A stretch of DNA of 64,000 nt, from positions 124,001 to 188,000 of the forward strand of contig NZ_CP016617.1 of the NCBI RefSeq assembly GCF_002741015.1, written 5' to 3'. The notes below the pieces were generated by a model, which saw only the letters and a program-made list of their open reading frames with translations, was not told where the DNA came from and searched no databases. The stretch comes from Microvirga ossetica. Lineage in GTDB: Bacteria; Pseudomonadota; Alphaproteobacteria; Rhizobiales; Beijerinckiaceae. This document shows positions 18,998 through 28,008 of the stretch, piece after piece (positions within the stretch are counted from its first letter, which is position 1; each line of letters opens with the position of its first letter). A program made the position numbers and the translations under genes.

Positions 18998-19167
18998 GGA
19001 GTCAGACCCGCGCTAGTTTGAAAACCCTGAATGAGTCAGTCTTCGCGCCGATTGGTATTAGCCGGTGCAGTATGGCGCTGACGGTTTGATACCACCTTCA
19101 TCGAATCTCCCAGATGTGCAGGCCAGGCGTGGCAGAAAAATCTACGCCTGGCCCGTCCGGCTATGGC

Positions 19168-20508
19168 TCAAAGCAAGAAGTCGGCCGAGGACAGCGTGTA
19201 GCCAGTGCCAGCCACATCCACAGTCGCGACTGAGCCCCCAGTCTTGATGTACAGGTGCGTCTCGCCTGCCGTCGCATCCTTAACAGCCCAGATTTGGCCG
19301 TCCAATCCGGTGCCGCTGGCGCTCTTGTACCCGGCCCAGGAGAACGCCTGATTACCGGACGCCGCCGAATTGGCATCGATGCCGGAGAAGTCGAGCCGGT
19401 CGGTGCCGCGCACGAAGTCCATCACCTTGTCGCCGTCCGAACTCCACTTCGACGTGAACTGGAACGTGTCACGGCCCGCGTTTCCCCACAGGGTATCACC
19501 GCCATAACGACCATTGAGAATGTCGTTCCCGCCCTCACCAACCAGTACGTTGGCACCGTCGTTGCCATCGAGGAAGTTGTCCAGGGCGTTGCCGGTGCCG
19601 TTGATGTCGGCAGTCCCAGTCAACTTCAGGTTCTTGTCATTTTCGGCAAGCGTGTAGCCCACAGAGCTTTCGACTTGATCGGTACCGTCAGGAGACGGGG
19701 CAGGATTAATTGGCGTGGGCTCGGTCGGCTCCGGTGTCGGAGCGGGCGTGGTTTCGCTGCCGCCGGAAGCTTGGTCGGGCGAGAGCGGATTGGCCGTGTT
19801 GACGTTGTCAATGCGCGTCGGCAGATTGCCGCGCGGGTCAGCCTTGATGTACTCATAGCCCCAATAGCCGCGACCGTTGTAATTATCTTCCCAGACAACG
19901 TTCGTCATCGTATAGCCGGTTGGCTTGCTGCCGTCGTAGTACATCGTATAGCCGCCGCCATCAACATAGTTGTTGCGGACAGTGACGTCGTTCACGCTGC
20001 CGAAGAAGTTCTGCATGAAAATCGCACCCGTCTGGTCGTGGTCGACGATGATCGTGTTGTTCTCGATCAACACGCCGTTCTGACCGCCCTGGATCTGGAT
20101 GCCGTCGTAATGCGGCGAGCCGGGAGCCTGTAGGCCATGGATATAGTTGCCGCGCACTGTCGAGGAGCCACCGGTCAGGTTGATTCCGTTCTCAAAGCCC
20201 CGGATGTCGTTGCCGACGAACGTGCCGTTGCCCATGATGCCATACGAGCCGGCGGTTGAGCCCATGCCATCAATGTCGGAGTTGATCACCGATGCACCCT
20301 TGAATCCCCGCTCGACTTTGACGCCAGAATATTCGTCAGAACTGATCTTGCTGTTCTGGATGGTCACGTTGTCGGCGCGGATGATCACCATACCCTTGAT
20401 GTCGAGACCATTGAGCACGGTCCCTGCCTTGGTGACCATGATGTCGCCGGAGGGCGTCAGAGTGGTACCGGACGGAACGCCCGTGTTAGCTGCTGTGGGA
20501 AAAGGCAT
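19168..20508 (-). CDS. Secreted right-handed beta-helix protein with RTX repeats
   Basis: 446 aa; ATG preceded by AGGGG. Residues about 25-225 are parallel beta-helix coils (ENNTIIVDHDQTGAIFMQN, VTVRNNYVDGGG), resembling polysaccharide lyases and epimerases. A Pro/Thr linker (TTPAPTPEPTEPTPINPAPS) follows. The C-terminus (about 320-446) has calcium-binding nonapeptides (GNDGANVLVGEGGNDILNGRYGGDTLWG) and the DRLDFSGID end of M10/serralysin-type modules. No N-terminal signal peptide, consistent with type I secretion. Substrate unknown; a polysaccharide is the natural guess. No exporter is adjacent, but one lies at 54-57.5 kb. Confidence 0.85.
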   Translation of the reverse strand: MPFPTAANTGVPSGTTLTPSGDIMVTKAGTVLNGLDIKGMVIIRADNVTIQNSKISSDEYSGVKVERGFKGASVINSDIDGMGSTAGSYGIMGNGTFVGNDIRGFENGINLTGGSSTVRGNYIHGLQAPGSPHYDGIQIQGGQNGVLIENNTIIVDHDQTGAIFMQNFFGSVNDVTVRNNYVDGGGYTMYYDGSKPTGYTMTNVVWEDNYNGRGYWGYEYIKADPRGNLPTRIDNVNTANPLSPDQASGGSETTPAPTPEPTEPTPINPAPSPDGTDQVESSVGYTLAENDKNLKLTGTADINGTGNALDNFLDGNDGANVLVGEGGNDILNGRYGGDTLWGNAGRDTFQFTSKWSSDGDKVMDFVRGTDRLDFSGIDANSAASGNQAFSWAGYKSASGTGLDGQIWAVKDATAGETHLYIKTGGSVATVDVAGTGYTLSSADFLL

Positions 20509-20821
20509 AATAACCCCTTTGTCCTGGAATAATGTACCCAGTTCTAATGAAGATTAAGCGGGATCAAGTGGAATGAAATCGTGATTGGCACCAGGAGAAC
20601 GCGCGCCTTTACTAACCCGCCGCGCTGAATATTACGAAGAAAAAGGCGACAATTTGACGATCTACAAAGATAAAATTCAGGCCCTTCTCCTACATTCGCT
20701 TACGTTCGCCACACTACTATCGTTTAAGAAGAAGTATATTATTACAGGTTTAGGAATCGTTGCGGGTGTGTGATACGGGGAGCATAGGGCTGCTCATGGC
20801 CGCGCCACTCATGGCTTCTAA
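20509..20821. other. AT-rich upstream region of the beta-helix gene
   Basis: About 310 bp, clearly richer in A+T than its surroundings. It should contain the promoter of the minus-strand beta-helix gene. A short plus-strand frame (20585-20773) has no recognisable similarity and is not called. Confidence 0.4.
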
Positions 20822-20849
20822 AAAGTCGGCCCTGAACAATGCCGTTTGA

Positions 20850-21724
20850 TCAGGTGGCGATTGCATTCCAGGGTTCGTGGGCAGTATCCGATTGCGTGGA
20901 TGAACCCAGCAGGGCTGCCATGAGCCAGGCGAAAAGAAGTTTGAGCCAGTTCAGGATCAGTCTGAGATTGTGCCCGGTTGCCACCAGCAGCGCATTCATG
21001 GCGTCGCCCGCAACTCCGAGCAGGTAATTGCGTCCCAGCCGCCCGTCCGCCTTCGTGTGCCCGATCATCCGGCTCGATCGCGGACCGGCGTCTCAGCTCG
21101 CGCTTGATCGTCGGCGTCAGACCCCGCCGCTGGCGGGTGATGAACATGCGCTCCTTGTGCGCATAGTCGTGCCCACGATAGCCCTGGTCGACGTAAACGC
21201 GTGCGGGCTCCATGTCCGTCAGGGCCACGACCTGATCGATTGTCGTGCGAAGCGTGTGGCCTGCATACGGATTGCCCTCCAGCGCCTTGGAGGCGAGCGC
21301 GAACCCTTCGCGGTTCGTCACTGCCAGCGCGACCTTGGCGCCAAATTCGTACGGCCGATGCGCCTTGCCTTTGGCGATGCACACCACCTCCGGAGCGTGA
21401 AGGCTGTAAAGTTTGTTCTTGCTCGTGCGCTCCTGCACCAGGAGGCGCTCTGTCAGCCCCAGCAGAGGAGCAAACCGGATCGAGAGCTCCACATCACCGG
21501 CGACTTTGCGGGCCACATCGCGGTAGACCCGCCCGAGATAGGTCTTCAGCCGCTTCAACTCGCGGCGCATGCGCCGCATCTGCCGTGCATGAGCAGAGCG
21601 GCCCACCTGTACGGCCGCGCGTTTGGCCAGGCGGGTGTGGGCCTGCCGCAGCTTGAGATCATGCCGCTTCGCCTGCCGCACCAGGGCGAGCAGGGTCTTG
21701 AGATAGAGCTTGGCATCGGTGGGA
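20850..21724 (-). pseudogene. Outer IS5 transposase, 3' fragment
   Basis: Begins YPTDAKLYLKTL, continues RQAKRHDLKLRQAH... to IKRELRRRSAIEP. A one-base insertion near 21068 then shifts the frame to IGHTKADGRLGRNYLLG...LILNWLKLLFAWLM. Contains D in VYVDQGYRGHDY and the C-terminal E in SAIEPxIGHTK. The 5' side joins the fragment at 22685 once the inner IS5 is removed. Confidence 0.85.
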
Positions 21725-21727
21725 TAA

Positions 21728-22683
21728 GAGGCTGGTGAGCAATTTTATTGCTTACTTTAAGTGGTTGATTCAGAATGGATTTCGTGAGGAGCGTGAGGTG
21801 GATGCGGGCTGTTTGACAGTCGAGGAACCCCGCTATGGATACCTGTCTCTATGCCAGCGATCTCAACGACAACGAATGGGCGCTGCTCGCGCCACTGATC
21901 CACCGCAGCCATCCGGCCGGGCGGCGACAGTTTCATCCCTTACGCCGCATCGTAGACGCGGTCTTTTATTTGCTACGCACCGGGGCGCAATGGCGGATGC
22001 TGCCGCACGAGTATCCACCGCGGTGCGCTGTCTTCTATCACTATGCCCGGTGGCGTGAGAACGGCACTTGGGAGCAGGTGACGCGCGTGTTGCGCGAGAG
22101 CTACCGCCGCGCGATCGGTCGAGCTCCTCAGCCGAGTGCGGCCATCATCGATAGCCAGTCGGTCAAGACCTCCGAGATGGGCGGACCGCGCGGCTATGAT
22201 GGCGCCAAAAAGATCAAGGGCCGCAAGCGCCATCTTCTCGTTGATACGCAAGGAAATCTGCTGAAGAACAGTGTACATCCAGCCGACATCCATGACCGCA
22301 CCGGAGCCGAGATTTTGTTGGAAGGTCTGCAGCATCTGTTTCCGGCCATCGAGCTAATGTGGGCGGACACGGCTTATCGTGGGCTGAAGGACTGGCTTCA
22401 GAAGGCATTGGGCTGGAGATTATCCATCCCGCAGCATTGGTGGACAGGCGGCGTCTGGATGCGGACTGATGCGGAGCCGCCGACGCGTCCGAGCGGCTTC
22501 CAAGTGCTCGCACGCAGATGGGTCGTGGAGCGAACGATCGGCTGGCTCACCACCAACCGACGGCTCGCCAAGGACTATGAGCGCTTCGTCGAAACTGGTG
22601 AGATGCTGCTCTATCTCGCCATGAGCCGCATCCTGCTGCGCCGCCTCACGCGCAAGAACGAAAGATAATTGCTCACCAGCCTC
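21728..22683 (+). mobile_element. Inner IS5-family element, 956 bp
   Basis: The inverted repeats GAGGCTGGTGAGCAATT (left) and, reversed, GAGGCTGGTGAGCAATTA (right) are near perfect. TAA borders both sides. Removing it restores ATCACTTATCCCACC (I-T-Y-P-T) in the outer transposase. Confidence 0.9.
21835..22668 (+). CDS. IS5-family transposase (DUF4096 + DDE_Tnp_1 type)
   Basis: 277 aa, one frame. N-terminal DUF4096 region (LNDNEWALLAPLI...FYLLRTGAQWRMLP) and DDE core: D in IIDSQSVKT, D in MWADTAYRG, E in RWVVERTIGWL. Full length and flanked by intact terminal repeats; one of the better candidates for an active element here. Confidence 0.93.
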   Translation: MDTCLYASDLNDNEWALLAPLIHRSHPAGRRQFHPLRRIVDAVFYLLRTGAQWRMLPHEYPPRCAVFYHYARWRENGTWEQVTRVLRESYRRAIGRAPQPSAAIIDSQSVKTSEMGGPRGYDGAKKIKGRKRHLLVDTQGNLLKNSVHPADIHDRTGAEILLEGLQHLFPAIELMWADTAYRGLKDWLQKALGWRLSIPQHWWTGGVWMRTDAEPPTRPSGFQVLARRWVVERTIGWLTTNRRLAKDYERFVETGEMLLYLAMSRILLRRLTRKNER

Positions 22684-22684
22684 T

Positions 22685-22922
22685 AAGTGATGGCCTTCGG
22701 CTGCACGGTGGTATCGACACTGATCCGCTTCAGGCTCGACGACCGCACCGCGCCGCTCTCCAGCCCGGCCTGGATCGTGGCCGCCAGCAGCGTCTCCAAC
22801 CCGTCTGGACCGAGCCGCTTGCGCCAGCGCGTCAGCGAGCTGGGATCGCACGGCAGCTGATGCTGGAAGTACTCGCAGCCGCAGAACCACTGTTCGCGGT
22901 AGGGATGCCTGTTGCCAGGCAC
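22685..22922 (-). pseudogene. Outer IS5 transposase, middle fragment
   Basis: Reads EQWFCGCEYFQHQLPCDPSS...LTRWRKRLG...VDTTVQPKAIT, the stretch with the first catalytic D (VDTTVQPK). Upstream is the 3' end of the group II intron; downstream is the inner IS5 insertion. Confidence 0.85.
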
Positions 22923-22930
22923 CCCCGCAC

Positions 22931-22964
22931 AGATCCGAACGTGCCCTATTCAGGCATTCGGCTC
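22931..22964 (-). ncRNA. Group II intron domain V
   Basis: 34 nt on the minus strand: GAGCCGAATGCC, a loop region, then GGGCACGTTCGGATCT. GAGCCGAA pairs with TTCGGATC apart from one mismatch, and the AGC catalytic triad is present. The reverse transcriptase stop (22950) lies within it, so the ORF runs slightly into domain V. Confidence 0.7.
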
Positions 22965-23801
22965 CCACCTCGGGTGTGTGACGGCAAAGCGCTGGTCAGG
23001 CCAGGGATGAAGGACACGGGGCATCGGCAGCCATGCGTCGGCAATCTGCATCATCCGTTGCCAGTTCATCCCGTCTTTCTGGCTCCGTCGGCGCAGCGTT
23101 CGGCGCCACGCCACCATCACCCGATGCCGGAATGTCTGTAACGATCGCATGTTGGTGGGCACCGCATGATAGGCAAAGTAGCCCGTCATCACGGACTTCA
23201 GCCACTTCCCCTGTTCGGGGATGGAAGCATGCATGTGCTTCCGCAGCTGGTCCTTGATCGCGCGCAATCTCTCCCGCATCCGGTCCGCCCGGGTCCGGCG
23301 CTGGAGCTGAAAGCGCCCCAGCCGTGACCGGCCGCAGATGAACACAAACCCGAGAAACTGGAACGTCTCCGGTTTGCCAAGGCCTCGCCGCTGCCGGCGC
23401 TCGCTCGCGTAGCGACCGAACTCCAGCAGCCGGGTCTTGTCCCCATGAAGCTCGAGTCCAAACTGCTCGAGCCTCTCACGCATCGCGTCCCGGAACCGCC
23501 GCGCGTCGCCTTCGTGCTCAAAGCCGACGATCACATCATCGGCATAGCGCACGATGATGACCTGACCGTTGGCGTGTTGCCGTCGCCATTGCTCGGCCCA
23601 GAGATCGAAGACGTAGTGCAGGTAGACGTTGGCGAGCAGGGGCGAGGCCCCTGATCCCTGCGGTGTCCCCCTGTCACTGACGCTCCATTCTCCCTCATCC
23701 AGAACGCCCGCCTTGAGCCACTTGAGCACAAGGCGGATGATGCGCTCGTCACCGACCCGATGCCTCAGGAACCGGAGCAACCACGCCTGGTCGATCTGGT
23801 C
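22950..23801 (-). pseudogene. ltrA: Group II intron reverse transcriptase, C-terminal part
   Basis: Resumes QIDQAWLLRFLRHRVGDERI after the LSR-1 insertion. It contains the RT active site YADD (IVRYADDVIVGF), the thumb and the X/maturase region (KGYFAYH-like VMTGYFAYHAVPTN). No HNH endonuclease is visible after the maturase domain. It joins DADIRSFFD of the fragment at 26284. Confidence 0.9.
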
Positions 23802-23854
23802 GAACGACAGCGTCAGTTGATACCCCCTTCCACAACCCGGCGGATCGGGATTCG

Positions 23855-24190
23855 ATTGAGATCGAGGTCACTGATTCGCGGCACCCGCTCTTCGGCCGCC
23901 GGTTCCTGCTGGTCTCGGTGAGCGCGCGCCGGCATGACGGCCACGCTCTCGTCGCCTATCGGGACCGCGTGGTGCTGAAGCTTCCGATCGGAGCGACGAG
24001 CCTTGCTCCACGGCCGTCGTGTGAGCCGCCGTGCAAGCTGACACGTGAGGCACTGGAGGAACTGATCGCCCTGGCCGACGAGTGCGGGGTGGCGCCATGC
24101 CCATGCGACCCGAACGCGTCTGGAGACGCTTGCCCGACGAACTCCGCGCCGCGATCGCCGAAGACGTCGCCGCCATCCTCACAGAGGTGA
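23855..24190 (+). CDS. DUF5372-like small protein of LSR-1 (copy B), start uncertain
   Basis: Same frame as at 17594-17929. ATT at 23855 is used only because no standard start lies before HPLFGRRF; GTG 23918 is the first standard codon. The flanking DNA differs from copies A and C, so any start in the flank would be different here. Confidence 0.45.
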   Translation: MEIEVTDSRHPLFGRRFLLVSVSARRHDGHALVAYRDRVVLKLPIGATSLAPRPSCEPPCKLTREALEELIALADECGVAPCPCDPNASGDACPTNSAPRSPKTSPPSSQR

Positions 24191-24345
24191 TCTATGAGAT
24201 CGGAACTTATCACCGACCGGCATCTGGCCCGCCACGCGGTCATCTACATCCGCCAGTCCAGTCCGCACCAGGTGCTGAGCAATCAGGAGAGTCTGCGCCT
24301 GCAGTACGATCTACGTCGGCGCGCGCTCGGCCTCGGGTGGCGTGA
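24097..24345 (+). CDS. Small LSR-1 ORF (copy B)
   Basis: Identical to 17439-17687. ATG at 24097. It overlaps the preceding frame's end and the recombinase start (24194), which suggests translational coupling if it is expressed. Confidence 0.4.
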   Translation: MPMRPERVWRRLPDELRAAIAEDVAAILTEVIYEIGTYHRPASGPPRGHLHPPVQSAPGAEQSGESAPAVRSTSARARPRVA

Positions 24346-26260
24346 GGAGGACGTCGAGATCATCGATGCCGACCTCGGGCTGAGCGGCGCAGCCGCTGTC
24401 CACCGCGAGGGCTTCAAGGACCTGATCGCACGCGTTACGCTCGGCCAGGTTGGCATCGTGCTCTCCTCCGAGGTGACGCGCCTGACCCGAAACTGTTCGG
24501 ACTGGTACCCACTGCTCGATCTGTGCGGCTACAGGGACTGCCTCATTGCCGACCGCGACGGAGTCTATGATCCGGGCACCGCTAATGGGCGCCTGCTGCT
24601 CGGGCTCAAGGGGACCCTCTCCGAAGTCGAGTTGCACACGATCCGCGCCCGCCTCACGGCTGGTCTCCTGAACAAGGCCGCACGCGGAGAGCTGGCGCTG
24701 ATCTTGCCGGTCGGCCTCGTCCGGGAGACTGGCGGTGTGGTGGTCAAGAACCCTGACCGCGAGGTGCAAGCCCGCCTCGATCTGATCTTCACGACCTTCC
24801 TGCGGCTCCGCTCGGCCAGCAAGGTGCTGCACGCCTTCAACGAGCGCGGCCTGAGCATCCCGCGCCGGGGACGGTTCGGCGATACGGTCTGGCGCCCACC
24901 CACCGTTGCGGCCATCCTGCAGGTGCTGAAGAACCCCGCCTACGCCGGCGCTTTTGTCTACGGGCGCACCCGCTCGGTCCGCACAGCGCCCTTAGGCAAA
25001 GGCTCGCAAAAGAGGCTCCCGCGCGAGCAGTGGAGGATCGTCGTGAAGGACCAGTACCCCGCCTATATCAGCTGGGCGACGTTCGAGAAGATCGAGGCCA
25101 TGCTGCGCGACAATTACGCTGAGTACGACCGGAACAAGACGCGTGGCGTGCCGCGCGAGGGTGCCGCGCTGCTGCACGGGATGGTTTACTGCGGCGCGTG
25201 CGGTCACAAGATGGTGGTCCAGTACAAGGGCGGCGCCCGGTACATGTGCAACTATCTTCGTCAGCAGCATGGCGTTCCGGTGTGCCAAGTCATCCCGGCC
25301 GCGCCGGTCGATGCCGAGGCCGTGGCGGCTTTCTTCAAGGCCCTCACCCCCGCCGAGTTGGATGCCTACACGCAGGCTGTTTCCCTCCGGCGCGAGGCAG
25401 ACGCAGCCGGGCTGAAGGCTCAAGCGCAACAGGTTGAGCGGCTGCGCTACCGGGCGGCGCTGGCCGAACGGCAGTTCGATCAGGTCGATCCAGACAACCG
25501 TCTCGTCGCGGCTGAACTCGAGCGGCGCTGGGAGGAAACGTTGCGTGATTTGCGCCAGGCCGAAGCCGCGCTCGCCGATGCGGCGCCGGAAGAAGGCCGC
25601 GTCATCCCGTTCGGTGTCGGCCCTGATCTCCAAGCCGCGTTTACCGAGGTCGGTCGGCGCCTGCCGGATCTATGGCAGCAACCGGCCCTCACCACGGTGC
25701 GCAAGAAGGCGCTGCTGCGATGCCTCATCGACAAGGTGGTGATCCACCGTGCCGTCCGGGACACGATCGCCCTACGCCTCGTCTGGCGCGGCGGCGCGAC
25801 GAGCGAGATCGCGCTGCCAATTACGGTTGGCTCGCTCGCTGAACTGTCACGGAGCGGCGAGATGGAAGCCGCCATCGTCGAGCGCGCCCGCGCGGGTGAG
25901 AGTGATGCGGCCATCGCCGCCGCGCTGACCGCCGCCGGACATCGCTCACCTCTGCGCCAGGCGGTCTTGCCGAGCACAGTTCAGGCCATCCGGCTGCGGC
26001 ACGGCATCCTGCGCGAACGCCGCCAGTCGCATCCGCGCCGCATCCCCGGCTGCCTGACGGTGTCCCAACTCGCGGCCCAGCTCGGCGTTACGCCGCACTG
26101 GATCTATGACCGCATTTACAACGGCACGATTGCTATTGAACTGGATGCCAAGACAGGTCTCTATCTGTTCCCGGATGGCCCCACGACCTTGCGCGCGTTC
26201 CAAAAGCTCAAAGCCGGCAAGGTGGACCGCCTCTCTCCCGTCCCTCGGTTGGCTTGTTGA
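24194..26260 (+). CDS. Large serine recombinase of LSR-1 (copy B)
   Basis: 688 aa, same sequence as copy A. ATG 24194 has GAGGTGAT just upstream as a possible ribosome site. The catalytic serine (YIRQSS), zinc ribbon and C-terminal helix-turn-helix are all present. This is the only copy in view that sits outside an IS630 gene, so it defines a second target sequence. Confidence 0.93.
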   Translation: MRSELITDRHLARHAVIYIRQSSPHQVLSNQESLRLQYDLRRRALGLGWREEDVEIIDADLGLSGAAAVHREGFKDLIARVTLGQVGIVLSSEVTRLTRNCSDWYPLLDLCGYRDCLIADRDGVYDPGTANGRLLLGLKGTLSEVELHTIRARLTAGLLNKAARGELALILPVGLVRETGGVVVKNPDREVQARLDLIFTTFLRLRSASKVLHAFNERGLSIPRRGRFGDTVWRPPTVAAILQVLKNPAYAGAFVYGRTRSVRTAPLGKGSQKRLPREQWRIVVKDQYPAYISWATFEKIEAMLRDNYAEYDRNKTRGVPREGAALLHGMVYCGACGHKMVVQYKGGARYMCNYLRQQHGVPVCQVIPAAPVDAEAVAAFFKALTPAELDAYTQAVSLRREADAAGLKAQAQQVERLRYRAALAERQFDQVDPDNRLVAAELERRWEETLRDLRQAEAALADAAPEEGRVIPFGVGPDLQAAFTEVGRRLPDLWQQPALTTVRKKALLRCLIDKVVIHRAVRDTIALRLVWRGGATSEIALPITVGSLAELSRSGEMEAAIVERARAGESDAAIAAALTAAGHRSPLRQAVLPSTVQAIRLRHGILRERRQSHPRRIPGCLTVSQLAAQLGVTPHWIYDRIYNGTIAIELDAKTGLYLFPDGPTTLRAFQKLKAGKVDRLSPVPRLAC

Positions 26261-26283
26261 GGAGGGCACTAAGATGCGTGATC

Positions 26284-26925
26284 GAAGAAACTCCGGATAT
26301 CGGCGTCGAGAATCCAGTTCACGCGCATGGCATTGATGCCAACCGAAAGCGCATCGAGCGCATGGTGCTGACTGCGCCCTGGCCGGAACCCATACGAGAA
26401 CCCGAGGAAATCCTCCTCGTAGATCGCGTTGAGAACTCTGACCACGGCACGCTGGAGGATTTTATCCTCCAGAGCGGTTACACCCAGCGGTCGCTGTCGG
26501 CCATCCGGCTTCGGTATGAACCGCCGCCGAACCGGCTTCGCCCGGTAGCTGCTGCGATGGACCCGGCGATGCAGATCCTGAAGATTGGCCTCCAGGTTTG
26601 CCTCGTAGTCCTGCCATGTCAGACCATCCATCCCGGGCGCAGCCTGATGCTCAAGCGCCTGGAACGACTCCCGCAGCAGATCGACGGTGACATGGTGCAG
26701 CAGTGCGGTGAACGTCTCCTTCTTCCGCTGCCTTGCAGCGTGCCGTACACGGTCCAGCCCCGGTGACACGCTGGCCCGGCTCTGCGTCCGGGGCGTGCGT
26801 GGATGGCCCGTGTTTCCCTCGGTCCCCGCCCTTGGCTCCCCCCGCTCCGTGGCCGGTGCCCCGGCTTTGTTCGCAGGCTTCGTTGCTACTATGGCGAGGT
26901 CAGACTTCTCCGGCTCGTGCATCAT
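26284..26925 (-). pseudogene. ltrA: Group II intron reverse transcriptase, N-terminal part
   Basis: The start is placed at MMHEPEKSDLAIV (26925); an in-frame ATG at 27024 is also possible. RT blocks 0-3 are visible: APGMDGLTWQDYE, RRRFIPKPDGRQRPLGV, EDKILQRAV, GFSYGFRPGRS and DADIRSFFD with the first catalytic aspartate pair, where LSR-1 cuts in. Confidence 0.88.
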
Positions 26926-27290
26926 CGGCTTCGGCTCCTCGCCTTCCCGATGCGGACCGTCGGCTGATACGCACACCGACGGTCGAGCCGGAGATCTCCC
27001 GGTTCCCGCGCAAAGAGCGTGCATGCATGCCAGGGTCTGCGACCACGCCGGATCCCCGCAGCCCTTGCGGTGACGGGCTGCGGGATGTTGCCTTCCACGT
27101 ATTGGAGCGTGTCGGCATCCGGGATAAGAACCCTATCGTGGCTCAATGGCTGGCCTGCACGTGCCCCTGCCGACGCTTCGACGACAGCCTCACGGCGGCC
27201 TTCGCACGGCTCGGGGTCGATGTGGATCGCTACTCCTTCATCGCGGTGGACTTGCACCACCTGCTCTTTGCCGGTCTCCCGGCGCTCCCA

Positions 27291-27550
27291 ATACGGGTTT
27301 TCTGTCCAACGCTGCACCACGGCTTCATCGGACAGGTTGAAATTATGCTGGAGATAGGACACCCGACCATCAGCCGAGTGGGCTTGGCGGGCCGTCCGAG
27401 CGGACGATAGAAGCAGCCAAACTCGTGATCGAACCTGTCCCAGTCGATCAGACTGGCCAGGCGAACCAGCTCGTGACGCTGATCCAGGATCTGATCGAGA
27501 TGGCTGCGGTAGAGATCGCCGGAGCTCGGCAGCGTCGGCTTGGGTCCCAT
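27291..27550 (-). pseudogene. Outer IS5 transposase, 5' fragment
   Basis: Starts MGPKPTLPSSGDLYRSHLDQ...ELVRLASLIDWDRF, the standard IS5 N-terminus (DUF772). A one-base deletion near 27360 moves LGRPAKPTRLMVG to SYLQHNFNLSDEAVVQRW, and it ends ENPYW at the intron. With the second frameshift at 21068, the gene is dead independently of its insertions. Confidence 0.87.
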
Positions 27551-27660
27551 GGAATTACACCAGCTTTGAGCGGGTCAGCACCCAGGAGCCGGCATTTTAC
27601 GATGCTTCGTAACGACGAAGAATCCTTCTGTCCCAATAAGTTGCGGGTTATTCAGGGCCG

Positions 27661-28008
27661 ACTAAAAACTGTTTGATCCCAGGGTGGTGCATTCTTGTCG
27701 CCGGAATGGAGGGATGCGCTTCTCTATTCGGCCCCTCCAAGTCAAGCGCTTTTAAGGCATCGGCCATCCCACCTCCAGGCAGTCGTCTCTCGCAGGGCCT
27801 TGCTTCTCTCCGGGATCGGCACATTTGCCCTCCCACCATGGGATTCGTAGGATGAGGTGGCTCAATCTATGGGGCGTTCTGGCCGCGGCAGCGCGGCCGA
27901 TACAAGCGCATCCACGAGCTCGCCTGATCCATCGTCCTGCGAAGGACGTCTTTCTTCCGCCTTCTGGCGGAATTCGAGTTATCTCATTGCCCGTTCCGGT
28001 ATGGCATC
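27661..28008. other. Non-coding 3' flank of the IS110 at 28009; candidate bridge RNA region
   Basis: About 350 bp without a gene. CAAGTCAAGCGC (27746-27757) and CCTTGCTTCTCTCCGGGATCGGCAC (27799-27823) resemble blocks beside the IS110 at 14197. TCAATCTATGGGGCG (27862-27876) resembles CATCTATGGGCCAAG (29158-29172) on the other side of the gene, possibly paired element ends. Confidence 0.4.

Larger units (their letters stand above)
15413..19059 (-). mobile_element. IS630-family element interrupted by LSR-1 copy A
   Basis: The ends TATACCAACCGGCGC (left) and GCGCCGATTGGTATTA (right) are inverted repeats. Without the 2,482-bp insert it is about 1.17 kb. The transposase gene is split at EAWN/KLTNQPW. 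Its LSR-1-proximal parts recur at 38775-41412 with different outside flanks. Confidence 0.82.
23802..26283 (+). mobile_element. LSR-1 copy B, inserted in the intron reverse transcriptase gene
   Basis: Same 2,482 bp as copies A and C, opposite orientation. Left flank CTGGTC-GA, right flank GA-AGAAACTCC. Joining the flanks through one GA restores, on the minus strand, CGGAGTTTCTTCGACCAG (R-S-F-F-D-Q) of the RT. Confidence 0.9.
22923..27290 (-). mobile_element. Group II intron inserted in the IS5 transposase gene
   Basis: The minus strand starts near 27290 right after ENPYW of the IS5 exon. It carries the 5' domain motif GGTGGTGCAAGTCCACC (27245-27261) and a split reverse transcriptase ORF, and ends after a domain-V-like hairpin (22931-22964) near 22923, where the exon resumes EQWFCG. 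Without LSR-1 copy B it is about 1.9 kb. The exact splice junctions are uncertain by a few bases. Confidence 0.8.
20822..27660 (-). mobile_element. IS5-family element, host of the nested insertions
   Basis: The ends share AGTCGGCCCTGAA as inverted repeats (20824-20836 and, reversed, around 27650-27662). Between them lie three fragments of one transposase gene, separated by an IS5 copy (21728-22683) and a group II intron (22923-27290) that itself holds LSR-1 copy B. Without the inserts it is about 1.5 kb. Confidence 0.8.
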
